Shown here: positions 22,359 to 33,135 of the stretch, piece by piece
How the letters are laid out: each line of letters begins with the position of its first letter
Numbering within the stretch: the stretch's first letter is position 1
NCBI GenBank assembly: GCA_023213315.1
Contig: JAKCPI010010584.1
Coordinates: 22,787 to 86,786 of the forward strand
DNA length: 64,000 bases
Source of the DNA: Euborellia annulipes
Taxonomy: Eukaryota; Arthropoda; Insecta; Dermaptera; Anisolabididae
Direction: 5' to 3'
Notes under the pieces: generated by a model
The model's database searches: none
What the model was told of the DNA's origin: nothing
What the model saw: the letters and a program-made list of their open reading frames with translations, nothing else
Translations under genes and position numbers: made by a program

Positions 22359-22899
22359 TATCTATATATATAATTCACTAAAGTCCGTCTGTCTGTCCGT
22401 TTGGCTGTCTGTCCGTCTGTCTGTCACACTCTATTTAGGCAACTTCCCGTTGGAATTTTGAAATTAAATTTTTTAGGCATAAAGAGGACCTTCTCGGGAT
22501 TACAGGAAAATTATTTTCATCCCGAAATTCCCATAACTTTTTGAGTTATTAATTTTTTAAAGTTACGATTTCTCACATAGGAAATGTATAGAGAAATATT
22601 TATGTATTCTTTTCATTTGTGTATTCCATGAATGTAAACAAATTCTCAAGCAGGCAATGGATTAGAATACGTAGTAATACTTTTCTTTTCATAATTAAGA
22701 AGAAAAGGCGAGGCTCCGCTGCAGGCGGGCCCGAGCCAGCTGGAGGGGGGGTCTAGGGGGGCGAAGCCTCCCGGCTAGTTAATTTTTAAAATTTTACATT
22801 AAAAATAAATTTTTTTTTCGAAAAAAAGTTTTTTTTTAATCTCGGGGGGGGGGGGGGGTAATTACCCCTTTACCCCTCCCTCCCTTGAATCCGCCCTTG

Positions 22900-23109
22900 C
22901 CTAGAGTCGAGGTGAAATCAAAAAATGCGCCTCGCTTTTCTGATTTATATAAAAGCCAGTATATATGAAACAAATAAAATTCTGTAGGGGTTTTATTTAA
23001 GTGAAAATATTTCCTCGCTTTTATATAAATCAGAAAAGCGAGGCGCATTTTTTTGATTTCATCTCGACTCTAGGCAATAATGCGAGGCGCCCCTTTTTGC
23101 ATCTCCGAT
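22900..23109. repeat. Fold-back element family K, left end lost
   Basis: Arms: CTAGAGTCGAGGTGAAATC, TGCGCCTCGCTTTTCTG, ATTTATATAAAAGC and their inverses, ending CATCTCCGATG. The loop (near 22960-23015) is CAGTATATATGAAAC to AATATTTCCTC. A full copy is at 42363-42610. Here the outer left 35-40 bp is missing where the family E MITE ends. Confidence 0.85.
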
Positions 23110-23159
23110 GTTTTTGGATGAGATATATTTAACCAGACCGTATGTTTTTCGTTGGTGGG

Positions 23160-23310
23160 CCAAGGGAATTTATTTATTTTTTTTCCTTTTGTTTTATTTG
23201 TTGTTATTATATTTGAATTTGTATTGTGTTTGTTGGACATAGCCACCGAGGGCTGGTGCCTCCAAGAAGGTCGTAATAAATTTATTTATTTATTTATAAC
23301 TTAACCCTAC
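23160..23310 (+). mobile_element. Non-LTR retrotransposon 3' end (candidate)
   Basis: A short less AT-rich piece, CCACCGAGGGCTGGTGCC and TCCAAGAAGGTCG, is followed by TAATAAATTTATTTATTTAT, a typical LINE 3' terminal tail. No coding part remains. A single copy in the window, so assignment rests on the tail structure. Confidence 0.5.
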
Positions 23311-24221
23311 TGCCCTAAAGGCTTTGGTGCTTATCGTGTTAGAGCAGACCCAGATGTCTGTCCCCCTCCTGGTTTAAAAAACGACGGACAATTGAGAGAT
23401 TTTTTTCACTTTGTTAGTAATTTTCACAGTTAACTTGCATATGAGGGGAAGTGAGTAAGTCGAGGATCAAGTGGCTTGGTAGGTACAATGGGTAGCATGC
23501 CCCAGAAAGGCTGGTTTCGATTCACTGGGGTCATTAGCCCAGTCTTGTTAAAAAAATTTTACTATTAATATTGATAACAAAATGAACGATTGTAGTTTTG
23601 TAAGTTTGGATATTCGGGGATCCATTCTAACCTAGATTAGCTTGGCAGAAAGTGGCCGTTGTCTCTTTTGATTAACCCCTGTTTCTTTATTAATTTCGGT
23701 CTATTCTCGGTCTGTATGCAGATTTGATGATTTCAAAACGCCACTAAATTGCTGGCTACATCAGCAAAGGAACCTCAACTTGTGCATAATTTGGTTTCTA
23801 GGTTTTCTAGCCAAACCGCATGGCAAATGTAGCAAGCGCTATAAATTCTTTAATAAATTCAAGTCAACATTTGATTGAATTTCCAACACTTATGTTAATT
23901 CAATGAAATTGTTCTTGTATTGAAAGGGAATAGTAGGATTAACTAAAATAAACTCATCTTCATAAAGATTGTCATTTTTTAATTAAGAGTAAATTTACTG
24001 TTTCATAGTGTTAATTGAAAATTGATAATAAAAATATGAGGTCAAATTCGAAGCAGTGAGTTTAATCACTCTGCATACTCTTTTAAATATTAAGGATTAG
24101 ATAGCTATATAAATTTCTAATCCCGGTTTCTGGAACGTTAGATATTGAACCAATTGCCTTTCCACTACGATGACCTGTCTCCCTCCCCTCCCCCTCCCGT
24201 GGCCGTCACGAGTTGTTGACA
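23311..24221. other. Mostly unassigned segment
   Basis: Contains the short SINE-like piece at 23470-23560; otherwise nothing recognised. A pyrimidine-rich patch lies at 24175-24200. Confidence 0.3.
23470..23560 (+). mobile_element. tRNA-related SINE family 2, fragment
   Basis: GTACAATGGGTAGCATGCCC, GAAAGGCTGGTTTCGATTC (B-box-like) and CCCAGTCTTGTTAAA match in order the family 2 SINE at 33795-34600. The 5' start and the 3' tail are unclear. Confidence 0.6.
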
Positions 24222-24405
24222 AATGTCAATAATGATAGGCAGCCAAAAGGGCGCGGGTTACGATCCCAGACAGTCCGATGAATTTATTTAAATCATTTGG
24301 GATACAAAATGATATAAATAAATATATCTGGACCCTATAATATATATATATTCTAAATACTGTGTATCGTTAAAAGTCTATATGGCCCAAGAAGCCGACA
24401 AGACT
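24222..24405 (+). mobile_element. tRNA-derived SINE, decayed head, good body
   Basis: GCGGGTTACGATCCCAGACA (B box), CAGTCCGATGAATTTATTTA, the palindromic CATTTGGGATACAAAATG block, CTGGACCCTATAATATATAT and TCTATATGGCCCAAGAAGCC. The A-box half is degenerate. Confidence 0.75.
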
Positions 24406-24407
24406 TG

Positions 24408-24827
24408 AAAAATCTGGTGTGACTGGCGCACAGCACACAACTTTCTCTTACCCTTCGATATCTGGTCACAACATATTTTTTATGTTGAGATATATTTAGT
24501 TGTTCTTAGCACTTAAGTTCCAAACTTGACCACCCGATTCATAGATGGCGCTGAGCTACGAATGCTTCCACATCAGTAAAGTGTTCTTTAAACGATTTCC
24601 ACGAAAAATTTCATTGATATACTTTTTAAAGAGCAACTGAAAAATAATTCATTTATGAATTTTAAACAAAATCCTTGAAGCGAATTTTGAGATATTCAAA
24701 AAAACTGAAAAAGTACATCAGTAAATACTAGTACTTTTTGGCGGATTTTGTTCAAAAGCTTATTTTCACGCCTCAGGTGGGATGCCAAACCTAAATATAA
24801 AATTCCAACCTTGTAGCTCCTATTTTT
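24408..24827 (-). repeat. HP composite repeat, truncated
   Basis: Begins with a partly deleted large hairpin (CTGGTGTGACTGGCGCACAG), then TTGTTCTTAGCACTTAAGTTC, AAATACTAGTACTTTTTGGC and ATAAAATTCCAACCTTGTAG. It stops before the microsatellite site and abuts an oppositely oriented HP stub. Confidence 0.8.
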
Positions 24828-24905
24828 ACTTTCTCTTACCCTATATATGAAATATATAGAGAGAAAGTATTCGATTCATGTCAAAAATTCGATGTCGATA
24901 TTTTT
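24828..24905 (+). repeat. HP stub (small hairpin and first block)
   Basis: TTACTTTCTCTTACCC hairpin, then ATTCGATTCATGTCAAAAAT and TTCGATGTCGAT, ending in a T run. It forms an inverted arrangement with the preceding copy. Confidence 0.8.
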
Positions 24906-25351
24906 TTTTAAAGATTTTAAAACAATTTTTTTATTAAGTTAGAAAATGAATCCATTGGATTTCTTTAATGGAATAGAATTGGTTCCCTGGATCCTTTATA
25001 TTTTTATGAACATGAAAAAAAAAAAGATTTTACGATTATCTTTCTCTCTCTTTCGGTTTTTCTTTCTTTTCTCTTGTTCTATAAAATCTTTCAATAAAAT
25101 TTATACTTCACTATCTTCCTATACGAATGTGAAAATATTTTGTTTAGATAGAAAACATATCATTGATATATGTGAATCTAGCCAAAATATTATGCACAAA
25201 AAAAAGGTCAAAGAAAAATGCCACTTAGGAAAAATTTTGTAAGCTATTATAATTGTGTATCAAAATAATTATTCGAGAAATTTTGTCTATTATTTCACTT
25301 ATGCCATGTTCATTTAGTTAGTTCTAGGCACTCTAAATACACCTTTAAAAA
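24906..25351. other. Unassigned AT-rich segment
   Basis: Contains an open frame of 98 codons (24946-25242) with no recognisable domain, strong K/F/I bias and no partner exons. Probably chance. Confidence 0.3.
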
Positions 25352-25575
25352 AAAACACACACACATATCATTCACACTCACATATCCACACAGTCTTTTC
25401 GGCAACTTAGGCCATGTAAGACTTTTTACGAACCGTTATTTATGAATATGTCTATTGGAGGAGGATTTTATTTAAGCCATTTGATATCCAAATGCCTTAA
25501 ATAAAATCATCGGATTATCTGGGATTCGGAGGTTCCGAACCAAAAATACGCTACCAACTACACCAAGCCCAAGGG
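25352..25575 (-). mobile_element. tRNA-derived SINE, nearly complete
   Basis: On the minus strand: GGGCTTGGTGTAGTTGGTAG, a decayed B box (GGTTCGGAACC), ATTTAAGGCATTTGG with its inverted partner TATCAAATGGCTTAAATAA, GGCCTAAGTTGCCGAAAAG and a GTGTGGATATGTGAGTG tail. Confidence 0.82.
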
Positions 25576-26628
25576 CTGCTCCTATTAATCTTTAGGCATC
25601 TACGTTTATATTTATTGATTATATCGTAACAAATAGCCTATTTATAATTTAAACAGAGCAGTCGAGACGAGATAAAATCTGAAAATAAAATTATTTACGA
25701 GTATCACTTATATACTAAACCTTATCAACGTTATATAGTTTCAAAAAATTTTATTTATTACAAATGTGACACTCCTAATTTAGATTCTTCTTCAATATGA
25801 ATTTAGACAAAATATTTTTTAACTTAAATCAGTTTTGTGCATTTGAGAATATCTCCCCTTTAACTTTAAAGTTGTTGCAAGTAAAAATAAATCTCTCCTC
25901 AAAAATTTCGAATTTATTTTTGTCTGGCCCAAATGTAATTCTAAAGCCCTCTAAAATTCTCTATTTTCTTTAATCCAACTCACACCTTTAGAAAAATGAG
26001 AATCATTTCATAATATCTCTTCCAAATGATAGAGCAACAATATTTATTTTCTGCTTCTTGTTCTCACCCCCTCTCCTTCATCCCTCCACGTTCCTGGATC
26101 GTTGTAGCTTTCCTGGTGAGAGGAGGGAGGGAAACTGGCCTCCCACTTTGGTAATCCGAGATCTAAACAAAATAAAAAGATTGAATTGTTTACATAAAAT
26201 AAAATAATTGAAGAAACGCCTAGAATGTCTAGAGCTCGCTTTTCAGTAAAGAGAATATGGTTGCATATATATCAGGGGTTCCCGTTATTTCTTTTTCAAG
26301 CAGATGTTTTTTCTATTTATATATATATATACAGTATATTTTTTTTTTTGACATCTGAGATCATTTAGAATTAATATAAATTTACTAATAATAATATTTA
26401 TTCAATTTAGTTGACATCCTATAAAATTCTAATATGTTTGTCGTTTTTCACTAAATTGAATATACAATAGAAATAAGAGAGAATAATTTAACGCATTCAG
26501 TTATTCTTCTTGTTTATCTAAATTAAATCGTTAAATAATTTAAATAAAATGGTGAGAAGGTTGCAGCAAAGTGTGAATGAAATTTTCTATCGCCGGCGTT
26601 TTGCATTTCTGTCCCGCGCTTCCTCAGA
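25576..26628. other. Unassigned AT-rich segment
   Basis: No gene or repeat recognised. A possible hAT-type end CAGGGGTTCCCG is at 26273-26284, without a partner. A pyrimidine-rich stretch is near 26065-26110. Confidence 0.3.
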
Positions 26629-26781
26629 GGTAGCTTTTGAACAAAGACAAAAAGTACTACTACTTTACTGAAGTACTTTTTCAGTTTTTTTTTTTTTTTT
26701 TCTCAAAATTGGCTCAAACGATTTTGAATAAAATTCATAAATCAACTATTTTTTAGATGCTTTAAAAAGCATATTAATAAG
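26629..26781 (+). repeat. HP fragment (middle block)
   Basis: GAACAAAGACAAAAAGTACT, TACTTTTTCAGTTTTTTTT, CTCAAAATTGGCTCAAACG and TCAACTATTTTTTAGATGC match the centre of HP units. It is cut by the MITE at 26782. Confidence 0.75.
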
Positions 26782-27093
26782 CAGCGGCGTAACTAGCCTT
26801 TGAGGGCGGAGGGGGCGATGGTCAACTGGGGCGCCGTTTTTCGAGATTTTTTTTTTTTGTTCGTTCGAGCTTTTTTTGTGTAATTTTTCTCCGAATTTGT
26901 GATATAAAATGAATTTATTATGAAATTTCAAAAAAAGCCGGAGATTTTGGCAAAAAGTGGAGATTTCGGGAAAAAAGCCGAGATTTAGGTAAAAAGCCGG
27001 AAAGTCGGATGCGTGAGGGGCGCAAAAGGCTTGATGCGCCTGGGGCGGGGGGGGGCGAGCGCCCCCCTTCGCCCCCACCTGGATACGCTACTG
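26782..27093 (-). mobile_element. hAT-like MITE family A with TSD TTAATAAG
   Basis: TTAATAAG at 26774-26781 is repeated at 27094-27101. The termini are CAGCGGCGTAACTAGCC and the inverse of CAGTAGCGTATCCAGG. The interior holds repeated GCCGGAGATTT and GCCGAGATTT phrases and a G run. A second copy (38370-39038) has the same ends, which makes a family rather than a chance IR. Confidence 0.9.
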
Positions 27094-27101
27094 TTAATAA
27101 G

Positions 27102-28030
27102 TTCTTTCCTAAAACGTGTTTGAAGTACACTTTACTTATGTAGTATTTCAGATTTTTCCGAATTTTTATTATTGATAGTTGTATTTAGTATATCTTACCT
27201 CACTAACATCTTGAGGAGAGATTTGATCAGTGAAGCTAGTACAATTTTTTCACCTAATGTAACTCGTTTATAAGATGGGAAGTGTCTGTATAATATTTAT
27301 TAATATTTTGTAATAAAGACAATGCCCAAAGATCTGCACTTGAGAAATCCGTTCTAAACATATGTAAAATTTGCGATTGGGAGCCCTTAAAGTGAAATGA
27401 AACGATAACCGAAGTCTCCCTTTGATGTCGGTCACAGCAGCTGATCCTCTTGACCTGGCCCTAGCAGATAAGAAATGGCCCTTGACCTGAGCTCCTTAGG
27501 CCCTATTCCATTCCTCACGGAGGGTGTCTTGGCCAATCAGCGACTTTTGCGGATGATGAGTCGCCCATCCCACTTGGAGGAATCCCCCTGGGGGTCCAAA
27601 AGCCTCGCCTGTCCAACTTAATCATTGTTCTATGTGGGAGGCCACGGGTCAGTAATTTGATTGGACTTATTATAGCCAGTAGGCTTAATTTCTTTCTTGA
27701 GCTAACAAATGGCGTCACTAATATACGAATAGGGATCATTCCATGAAAAATGTGTTTTTGTTGTTTATCTAATTTGAGAGGCTGAAATTAGTCACTTTTT
27801 TTTATGACAAATTTTGCAATTTCCTCTATGTGTTTCAATCATCACTGGCTTGAATTCCTTTCTTTATAAAAGCCAACTATTGATCATCTGCCAACTCACT
27901 GGATTCATGAAGAAATGTATTTTGAAAGAACTAAATTCTAAGATTTAAAAATTTTTTCTTTATTCTTAAAACATATAGGTCTAATTATTTTTAATGTGTT
28001 TATTTTTAAACGTTAAAATTATATTTAATT
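27102..28030. other. Unassigned segment
   Basis: No gene or repeat recognised. The stretch 27400-27640 is less AT-rich and holds a 74-codon minus frame without a domain. Confidence 0.3.
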
Positions 28031-28031
28031 T

Positions 28032-28265
28032 TGCTTTGGCGAACTTTGCCACTGGCCAGGGGGCTGAGCTTCCCTGAACCCAAAATTTCTTCTTCGCCGA
28101 GCAAATGCATCAAATTTATTCTTGCTCACTGTTTGGAAATTTTAAATTTCCCTCTCTGACTTAAAGTTTTAAATTTCCTCTCTCTGTCTCCACTTTCTCT
28201 GACTCTGACCAATCACCCAGAGAGAGTGGTAAACAGGTAGTCAATGGCTAGCGCTTTATATTATA
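28032..28265 (-). mobile_element. Helitron-like element, short copy
   Basis: Shares in order with 50358-50963: GCATCAAATTTATTCTTGC, CTCACTGTTTGGAAATTTT, TTTCCCTCTCTGACTTA and TCAATGGCTAGCGCTTTATA. The left side has the GGCCAGGGGGCTGAGC type G/C segment found near Helitron 3' ends. The terminal CTAG and hairpin are degenerate. Confidence 0.6.
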
Positions 28266-28359
28266 TATGGTAATGAATTTGCTAACACAAAATCGACGTA
28301 TACATTTTGTTCGGGCCCCTGCCATACTTTTTAAAATGAACATCCTTATAGCCAGAAGA

Positions 28360-28855
28360 GTATCTGGTGTGACAAGCACAGAACGCAACTTTTGATTACC
28401 GAGGGTAAGAGAAAGTTGTGTGCTGTGCTAATTACACCAGATTTTTTTGTACCGACATATATTTAGTTTCCGACATGTACGATACATTCGAGAGATGTAA
28501 AATTTATAAGTATGGGAAAATATTTATATTTGTTACAATAACAATCACTTCTCCTATCATCCTGTGAAGTACAAGAGTGAAATGGTCTTCAGGAGATTTC
28601 AATGGCAAAATGAGAATATGCATTTTAAAGAGCATCTAAAAAAATAATTGATTTTTGAATTTTAATCAAAATCGTTGGAGCGAATTTTGAGAAAATCGGA
28701 AAAAAATCTGGAAAAGTGCACCAGTAAAGTACTAGTAGTCTCTCTTTTTTGTTCAAAAGCTTCGTGTCCCGACACATGGGGGTGCCTAACTTACCCGTAA
28801 ATATAAAATTTCAACTTCCTAGCTCTTTTCATTCTTGAGATATTTTGTTCAAACA
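28360..28855 (-). repeat. HP composite repeat, truncated at the microsatellite site
   Basis: Large hairpin with ACGCAACTTTTGATTACC and GGTAAGAGAAAGTTGTG (28363-28445), then GATACATTCG, ATTGGAGCGAATTTTGAGA-like block, AGTAAAGTACTAGTAG and TCTTGAGATATTTTGTTC. It abuts an oppositely oriented HP copy. Confidence 0.82.
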
Positions 28856-29645
28856 CACAATTTAAAGCATGAAGGAATTGAGTTACGAGGTTGAAATTTT
28901 ATATAATTATATTTAAGTTAAGCACCGCCGTGGAGCGTGAAAATAAGCTTTAAAAAAAAGCAAAGAGTACTACTGAAAATTCGCACCAACGATTTTGTTT
29001 AAAATTAATAAATCAATTATTTTTTAGATGTTCTTTAAAATGTATATTCTCATTTCGACCTTGAAATATTTTGAAGCACTTGTACTTTATAGGAAAAGAT
29101 AGGAGAAATGGTTGCCGTGGTAACAGAATATAAGTTTTCTGTTTTATAAATTTTACATTTCGAATTCAAATGTACCGTATTGTTTATATGTATTTAACTT
29201 GCTACTCTATTATTTTTTACTATTTTATTTATATGTATATAACTTGCTACTCTATTATTTTTACTATGTTATTTATATGTATATAACTTGCTACTCTATT
29301 ATTTTTACTATGTTATTTATATGTATATAACTTGCTACTCTATTATTTTTTACTATTTTATTTATATGTAAATAACTTGCTACTCTATTATTTTTACTAT
29401 GTTATTTATATGTATATAACTTGCTACTTTATTATTTTACTATGTTATTTATATGGATTTTTGTATATATGTATGTGAAGGGAATGACTGAGGGGTCACC
29501 CCTAATAAATAAAAAATAAAAAAAAAAAAAAATGTACCGTACTGTCGGAAACTAAATGTATGTCGATACAAAAAATCTGGTGTGACAAGTACAGAACACA
29601 ACTTTCGATTACCGAAGGCGACTAGTCACACCAGATTTTTATTTA
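28856..29645 (+). repeat. HP composite repeat, 3' part, split by a retroposon
   Basis: TTTAAAGCATGAAGGAATTG, GAGCGTGAAAATAAGC, TTTTAGATGTTCTTTAAAAT and GGTTGCCGTGGTAACAG come before the insertion. TGTCGGAAACTAAATGTATG and the large hairpin (29566-29645) follow it. The insertion occupies 29180-29529. Confidence 0.82.
29180..29529 (+). mobile_element. Retroposon with a 44-bp tandem array and A tail
   Basis: AAATGTACCGTA occurs at 29168-29179 and again at 29530-29541. Other HP copies have this site intact, so it is a 12-bp TSD. The insert is six units of about 44 bp (core TATAACTTGCTACTCTATTA) followed by GGGAATGACTGAGGGGTCAC, CCCTAATAAATAAAAAATAA and poly(A). It looks like the 3' UTR of a truncated LINE. 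Confidence 0.82.
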
Positions 29646-29744
29646 TTTAAAAAAAGAGACCGCTTGTTTATAAATTAGTGTCAGATGATATATTTTCTCG
29701 TGTTGCCAAGTGGACAATAATAATAGAAATAAATTTGATAAATT

Positions 29745-29815
29745 CCTGGGCTTTGAGTCCAGGAACTTCCTGGTTTGCGGGTTAGGTTACCATTACACCA
29801 AAGTCAATAAATCAG
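29745..29815 (-). mobile_element. tRNA-like fragment
   Basis: On the minus strand: TTTGGTGTAATGGTAACC and CCTGGACTCAAAGCCCAGG, the latter a hairpin. A box is recognisable but the B box is not, so an old SINE head is the likeliest explanation. It does not fold as a functional tRNA in my reading. Confidence 0.35.
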
Positions 29816-30074
29816 TTGGGTATTAGTAAACTCACCTAGTCCGGATAGCAAGAATTTCCTAGACCCATCAATCTCACAAAAATAGTGTTCAAATTAAAAT
29901 AAACGAATGTCATGAAACTACCACATGTTCAAACTTGGTTTCGTTTTTGAATTAAATATAATATTTATGTGATACGAGAATAGTATCATAAACATTTTAA
30001 ACGTTTGGGCTGAATAATAACAACAAATGTAATTGTGAAAAAGTCATGCCCTTGACAGGAAGCGAACTACTGAG

Positions 30075-30255
30075 TCGTGTTATACAAGAATCAAAGCCAT
30101 AGGGCCCGGGTTCGGATCCCAGGCAATCCAATGAACATTTATTTAAATTATTTGGAAACCAAATGAAATAAATAAATGTGTCTGGACCGTAATATATATC
30201 GTATTTTAAAATATTGATTATCTTCTAGTCTATATGGCCTAAGATGCTGAATACT
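30075..30255 (+). mobile_element. tRNA-derived SINE copy
   Basis: GGGCCCGGGTTCGGATCCCA (B box), GGCAATCCAATGAACA, the ATTATTTGGAAACCAAAT palindrome, GTGTCTGGACCGTAATATAT and TCTATATGGCCTAAGATGC. The A-box side is divergent. Confidence 0.8.
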
Positions 30256-30424
30256 TAAAAAAATTTAATTTTATGCCAACTGTAGCTTCTAAGGCCATCT
30301 TGACTAATAGACCCATATTTAATAGAAGCCTGTTGTTGATCCTTATTTATTTTAAACTTGATCTTTTTTTGGCTAGAAACAACATGAGAATGAACAATAT
30401 GAAAATAATTAGCTGCTCAGATTA

Positions 30425-31065
30425 TTACTTTCTCTTACCTATATATATATTAATATAGTTGGTATATATATAGAGAGAGTATTGGAATCATGTCAAAAAC
30501 CGATGTCGAGATATACACGTTTTGAGGTCCCTGAATCCAAAAAAGTGTTTTTCGCGACATAACCTGTCAGTGTGTCTGTCAACAAAATATCTCAAGAACG
30601 AAAAGAGCTAGGAAGTTAAAATTTTATATATAAGTTTGGTACTCCCATGGGAATTGACACGTAGCTTTTGAACAAAATAGGCCAAAAAATACTAGTAATT
30701 TACTGATGCACTTTTACAGTTTTTTTTTTTTCTCTTAAAATTCGCCCCAACGATTTTGTTTAAAATTCATAAATCAATTAGATGCTCTTTAAAATGTACC
30801 TGTATATTCTCATTTTGACCTTGAAATCTTTTGAAGCACTTGTACTTTATAGGAAAGATAGGAGAAATGGTTGCCGTGGTAACAGAATATAAGTTTTTCT
30901 GTTTATAAATTTTACATTTTGAATTCAAATGTACCGTACTGTTGGAAACTAAATATATGTCGACACAAAAAATCTGGTGTTACAAGCACAGACCACAATT
31001 TTCTCTTAGTAAAGGTAAGAGAAAGTTGTGTGCTGTGCGACCAGTCACACCAGATTTTTTATTGA
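30425..31065 (+). repeat. HP composite repeat, nearly full-length
   Basis: Small hairpin with an inserted TTGGTATA, AAAACCGATGTCGAGATATA, TCGCGACATAACCTGTC, TCAACAAAATATCTCAAGAA, CTCCCATGGGAATTGACACG, GTACTTTATAGGAAAGATAG and GTCGACACAAAAAATC, then the large hairpin (30966-31062). No microsatellite expansion. CAGATTATT flanks near both ends (30417-30425 and about 31065-31075), a possible but unproven TSD. Confidence 0.85.
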
Positions 31066-31804
31066 CAGATTATTTTAACCAATTCTTATTTTAAAAGATT
31101 TATTTATGTTTTTATAATTTGCATATTAATAATGCAATTCACTTCGCATATACGTACATGTATATTTATTTCATACAAGATGTTTATTGTATGTTGCAGG
31201 TTATTTGCAACTCGATCGTTGGTAAACAAAGAGTTAACGTTTAACGTTAAAAGGTCGTTTGTGGAGCTCCAAGGCGATGTCAAAATACTTCGACAGAGTT
31301 GGTAAGCAGCCACGACAATCTTATTAATCTCTCTCTCTCTGTCTAAGCTTAATTATCAAGCAATATGGCTCTCCTTCTTTTTAATAACGACCCCCTCTCC
31401 TCGGCCCACTCCCTCCACCATCAAGAGAGTTAAAGCGTTTTCTTCTACACCATTTATCACTTCTTTAATATATAATTGGAGTGAATTTGAACCAGCCTTT
31501 GATGTTTTAAGGCTTTTGCTTCCGGGGCCTTTTTTTCTTTTTCTTTTTCTTCTTTCTCTATTGTTTTTAAATTATTCTTTTAGAGAGAAAATTTTTATTT
31601 TATTATTTTTGTTAAACTCATACCCGAAAATGAACAATTATTTTAATATTTTAATAATTATAAAAAATTATCAAAAGATTGTAGTTATTTTAGAACTTCC
31701 CCCTTTTTTTTATAACTTCCTACTCAATATTAAAAAAAAAAGATTGATTTAATAATAATAATAACTCTGACAAAAGTACTTTTTCAAATCAAACATCACG
31801 ATTC
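31066..31804. other. Unassigned segment
   Basis: No gene. The 69-codon minus frame at 31104-31313 has no domain I can recognise. A CT-rich patch at 31330-31350 and T-rich stretches follow. Confidence 0.3.
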
Positions 31805-31965
31805 GACAGTATTTTTTATATCTAACAAAGCTGTGAGTGTTATTTATTGGCAGGCAAACATCCCATGGCCCGAACCCATGGAATCGAACCCGGGATCTCC
31901 AGCCTTTCCGGGGCATAGGCGTGCTGTCCATTGCACCAGTCCTCCGGACCCTCGACCTATTTAAA
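31805..31965 (-). mobile_element. tRNA-related SINE family 2
   Basis: On the minus strand: GAGGACTGGTGCAATGGACA, GCACGCCTATGCCCCGGAAA, GGAGATCCCGGGTTCGATTC (B box), CATGGGTTCGGGCCATGGGA and AATAAATAACACTCACAGC. It matches the family 2 copy at 33795-34600 through its length. Confidence 0.8.
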
Positions 31966-32047
31966 TATAATTCTTTATTAATTAATTTAAATATTTTTTA
32001 TATTTAATGAGTCTTCTATTCTAAAAAGTGATGATATTTGTAGCTGC

Positions 32048-32074
32048 TTTTTTTTTTTTTTTTTTTTTTTTTTT
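32048..32074. repeat. Poly(T) run
   Basis: An uninterrupted T run of about 27 bases, possibly the tail of a minus-strand retroposon whose body is not recognisable. Confidence 0.9.
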
Positions 32075-32140
32075 ATTTATACGCGATAAAGCCACTGAAA
32101 GGAGCAAAAACGTTAACTGATATACCATGGCGAAAATTGA

Positions 32141-32743
32141 GTTTTGCACCTTTTAGTTTTTGAATGAATCCTACTAGTTAGACAGCCCAATTGACTCACC
32201 CTTAAATATGCAATGTCTGGGTGAACCTATCTGAGTTAGGGTTCTGAGGGTCTTTTATGATACCATCCCTTTTGAACAATGGATAGAATAGCCTTTTTTA
32301 TATTAATTAAAAACATTAGAAATGGGTTCAAGAAGGTAAAAAAGTTTTTTTAAACATTTCTTTCTCTCTTTCTTGAATTAAAATTTTTTTAAAAGGTAAC
32401 ATTTTTATAATCTTAGGACAAGTACTTCCGGTTGAAGTATTTACTGCAAAACAAATTTGATTAAAAATTGGGATACAAGTTTCGTTCAAATTTTAAAAAA
32501 AAAGTTAATTTTTCCAAATAAGAAGATTAAATTAACAAAAAAGTTAAAAAATTTTTAATTTGAGATCAAATTTATTTGTTTTAAAAAGCCTATGCCTATC
32601 TATTGTTCAAAGGGATTATGACTTATCATAAAAGACAGAACCCTACCTCCTCGCTAAGCTCACACAGACACTACATATGTAATGATGAGTCAATTGGGCT
32701 GACTAACAAGTAGGCGTCTTTCAAAAACTAAAAGGCGCAAAAC
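32141..32743. repeat. Long fold-back element family M
   Basis: Left arm from GTTTTGCACCTTTTAG through GACAGCCCAATTGACTCA and AACAATGGATAG is mirrored by the right arm ending CTAAAAGGCGCAAAAC. Arms are at least 160 bp with about 15-20 percent mismatch, and the centre continues as A/T-rich inverted sequence. A half copy is at 43725-44100. Confidence 0.75.
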
Positions 32744-32949
32744 TTAATGTTGCAAAAAATCTAATTTTAAATTTTAAATCTACCCCCTAGGGAGCGAAGC
32801 AGGGTAGTATTAATAATAAAATTATAATAATATAAGATTCATTTAGTTTGGTTTTTTCCCCTGATAAATATATCCTGCTCATAAGGAACTAATCAGGGTG
32901 GGCATATTGTTAGAAGATCTCTAAAAAAAATTGTGAGGTTAAAATTATT

Positions 32950-33135
32950 GGAAACCTATAAAAGAGAAATGTGTAAGTGTTGAATGCGTTCCTGTCTGTG
33001 TGTATTTGTGTGTGTGGCTGTCAGAAGCAAAATACCGATATCGAGGTTACTCATATCCCTTCCTCCTTCTCTCTCTCCCTCCCTTGAACTAAATTTGTTA
33101 GGCATCAAAGCTATTTATCCAAAAGGATACTTTTA
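32950..33135 (+). mobile_element. Helitron 5'-region-like fragment
   Basis: GTGTAAGTGTTGAATGCG, TCCTGTCTGTGTG and AACTAAATTTGTTAGGCAT resemble the post-5' region of the 21758 Helitron (GAAATTAAATTTTTTAGGCA). Ends are not preserved. Confidence 0.35.

Larger units (their letters stand above)
21758..22778 (+). mobile_element. Non-autonomous Helitron, split by a LINE
   Basis: It begins TCTATATA (the 5' end is repeated as TCTATATATATAATTCAC after the LINE) and ends GGCTAG before T, preceded by a G/C hairpin (GGGGGGC, GAA, GCCTCCC). The comparison copy at 58117 has AAGTATTAATTTTT uninterrupted, so insertion was between A and T without duplication. Internal phrases AGTCCGTCTGTCTGTCC and GTTGGAATTTTGAAATTAA resemble widespread Helitron 5' regions. 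No Rep/helicase frame. Confidence 0.85.
21609..22899 (+). mobile_element. hAT-like MITE family E, split by a Helitron
   Basis: TIRs CAAGGGCGGATTCA and TGAATCCGCCCTTG bound the element. The interior has the HP-like hairpin sequence (GTCGCACAGCACAC, CGGTAATTTAAAGGCG). It is interrupted after TTTTTAAGTA by 21758-22778 and resumes TTAATTTTTAAAATTTTAC exactly as in the intact copy at 58117-58345. No TSD is visible; the right flank is a truncated fold-back element. Confidence 0.8.

Noticed and set aside
21855..22461. Plus-strand frames of 118 and 170 codons
   Set aside because: Antisense shadows of the LINE fragment on the minus strand, rich in S, F and L.
26746..27130. 110-codon minus frame and overlapping 70-codon frame
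   Set aside because: Lie across the family A MITE; proline-rich ends come from the G/C runs.
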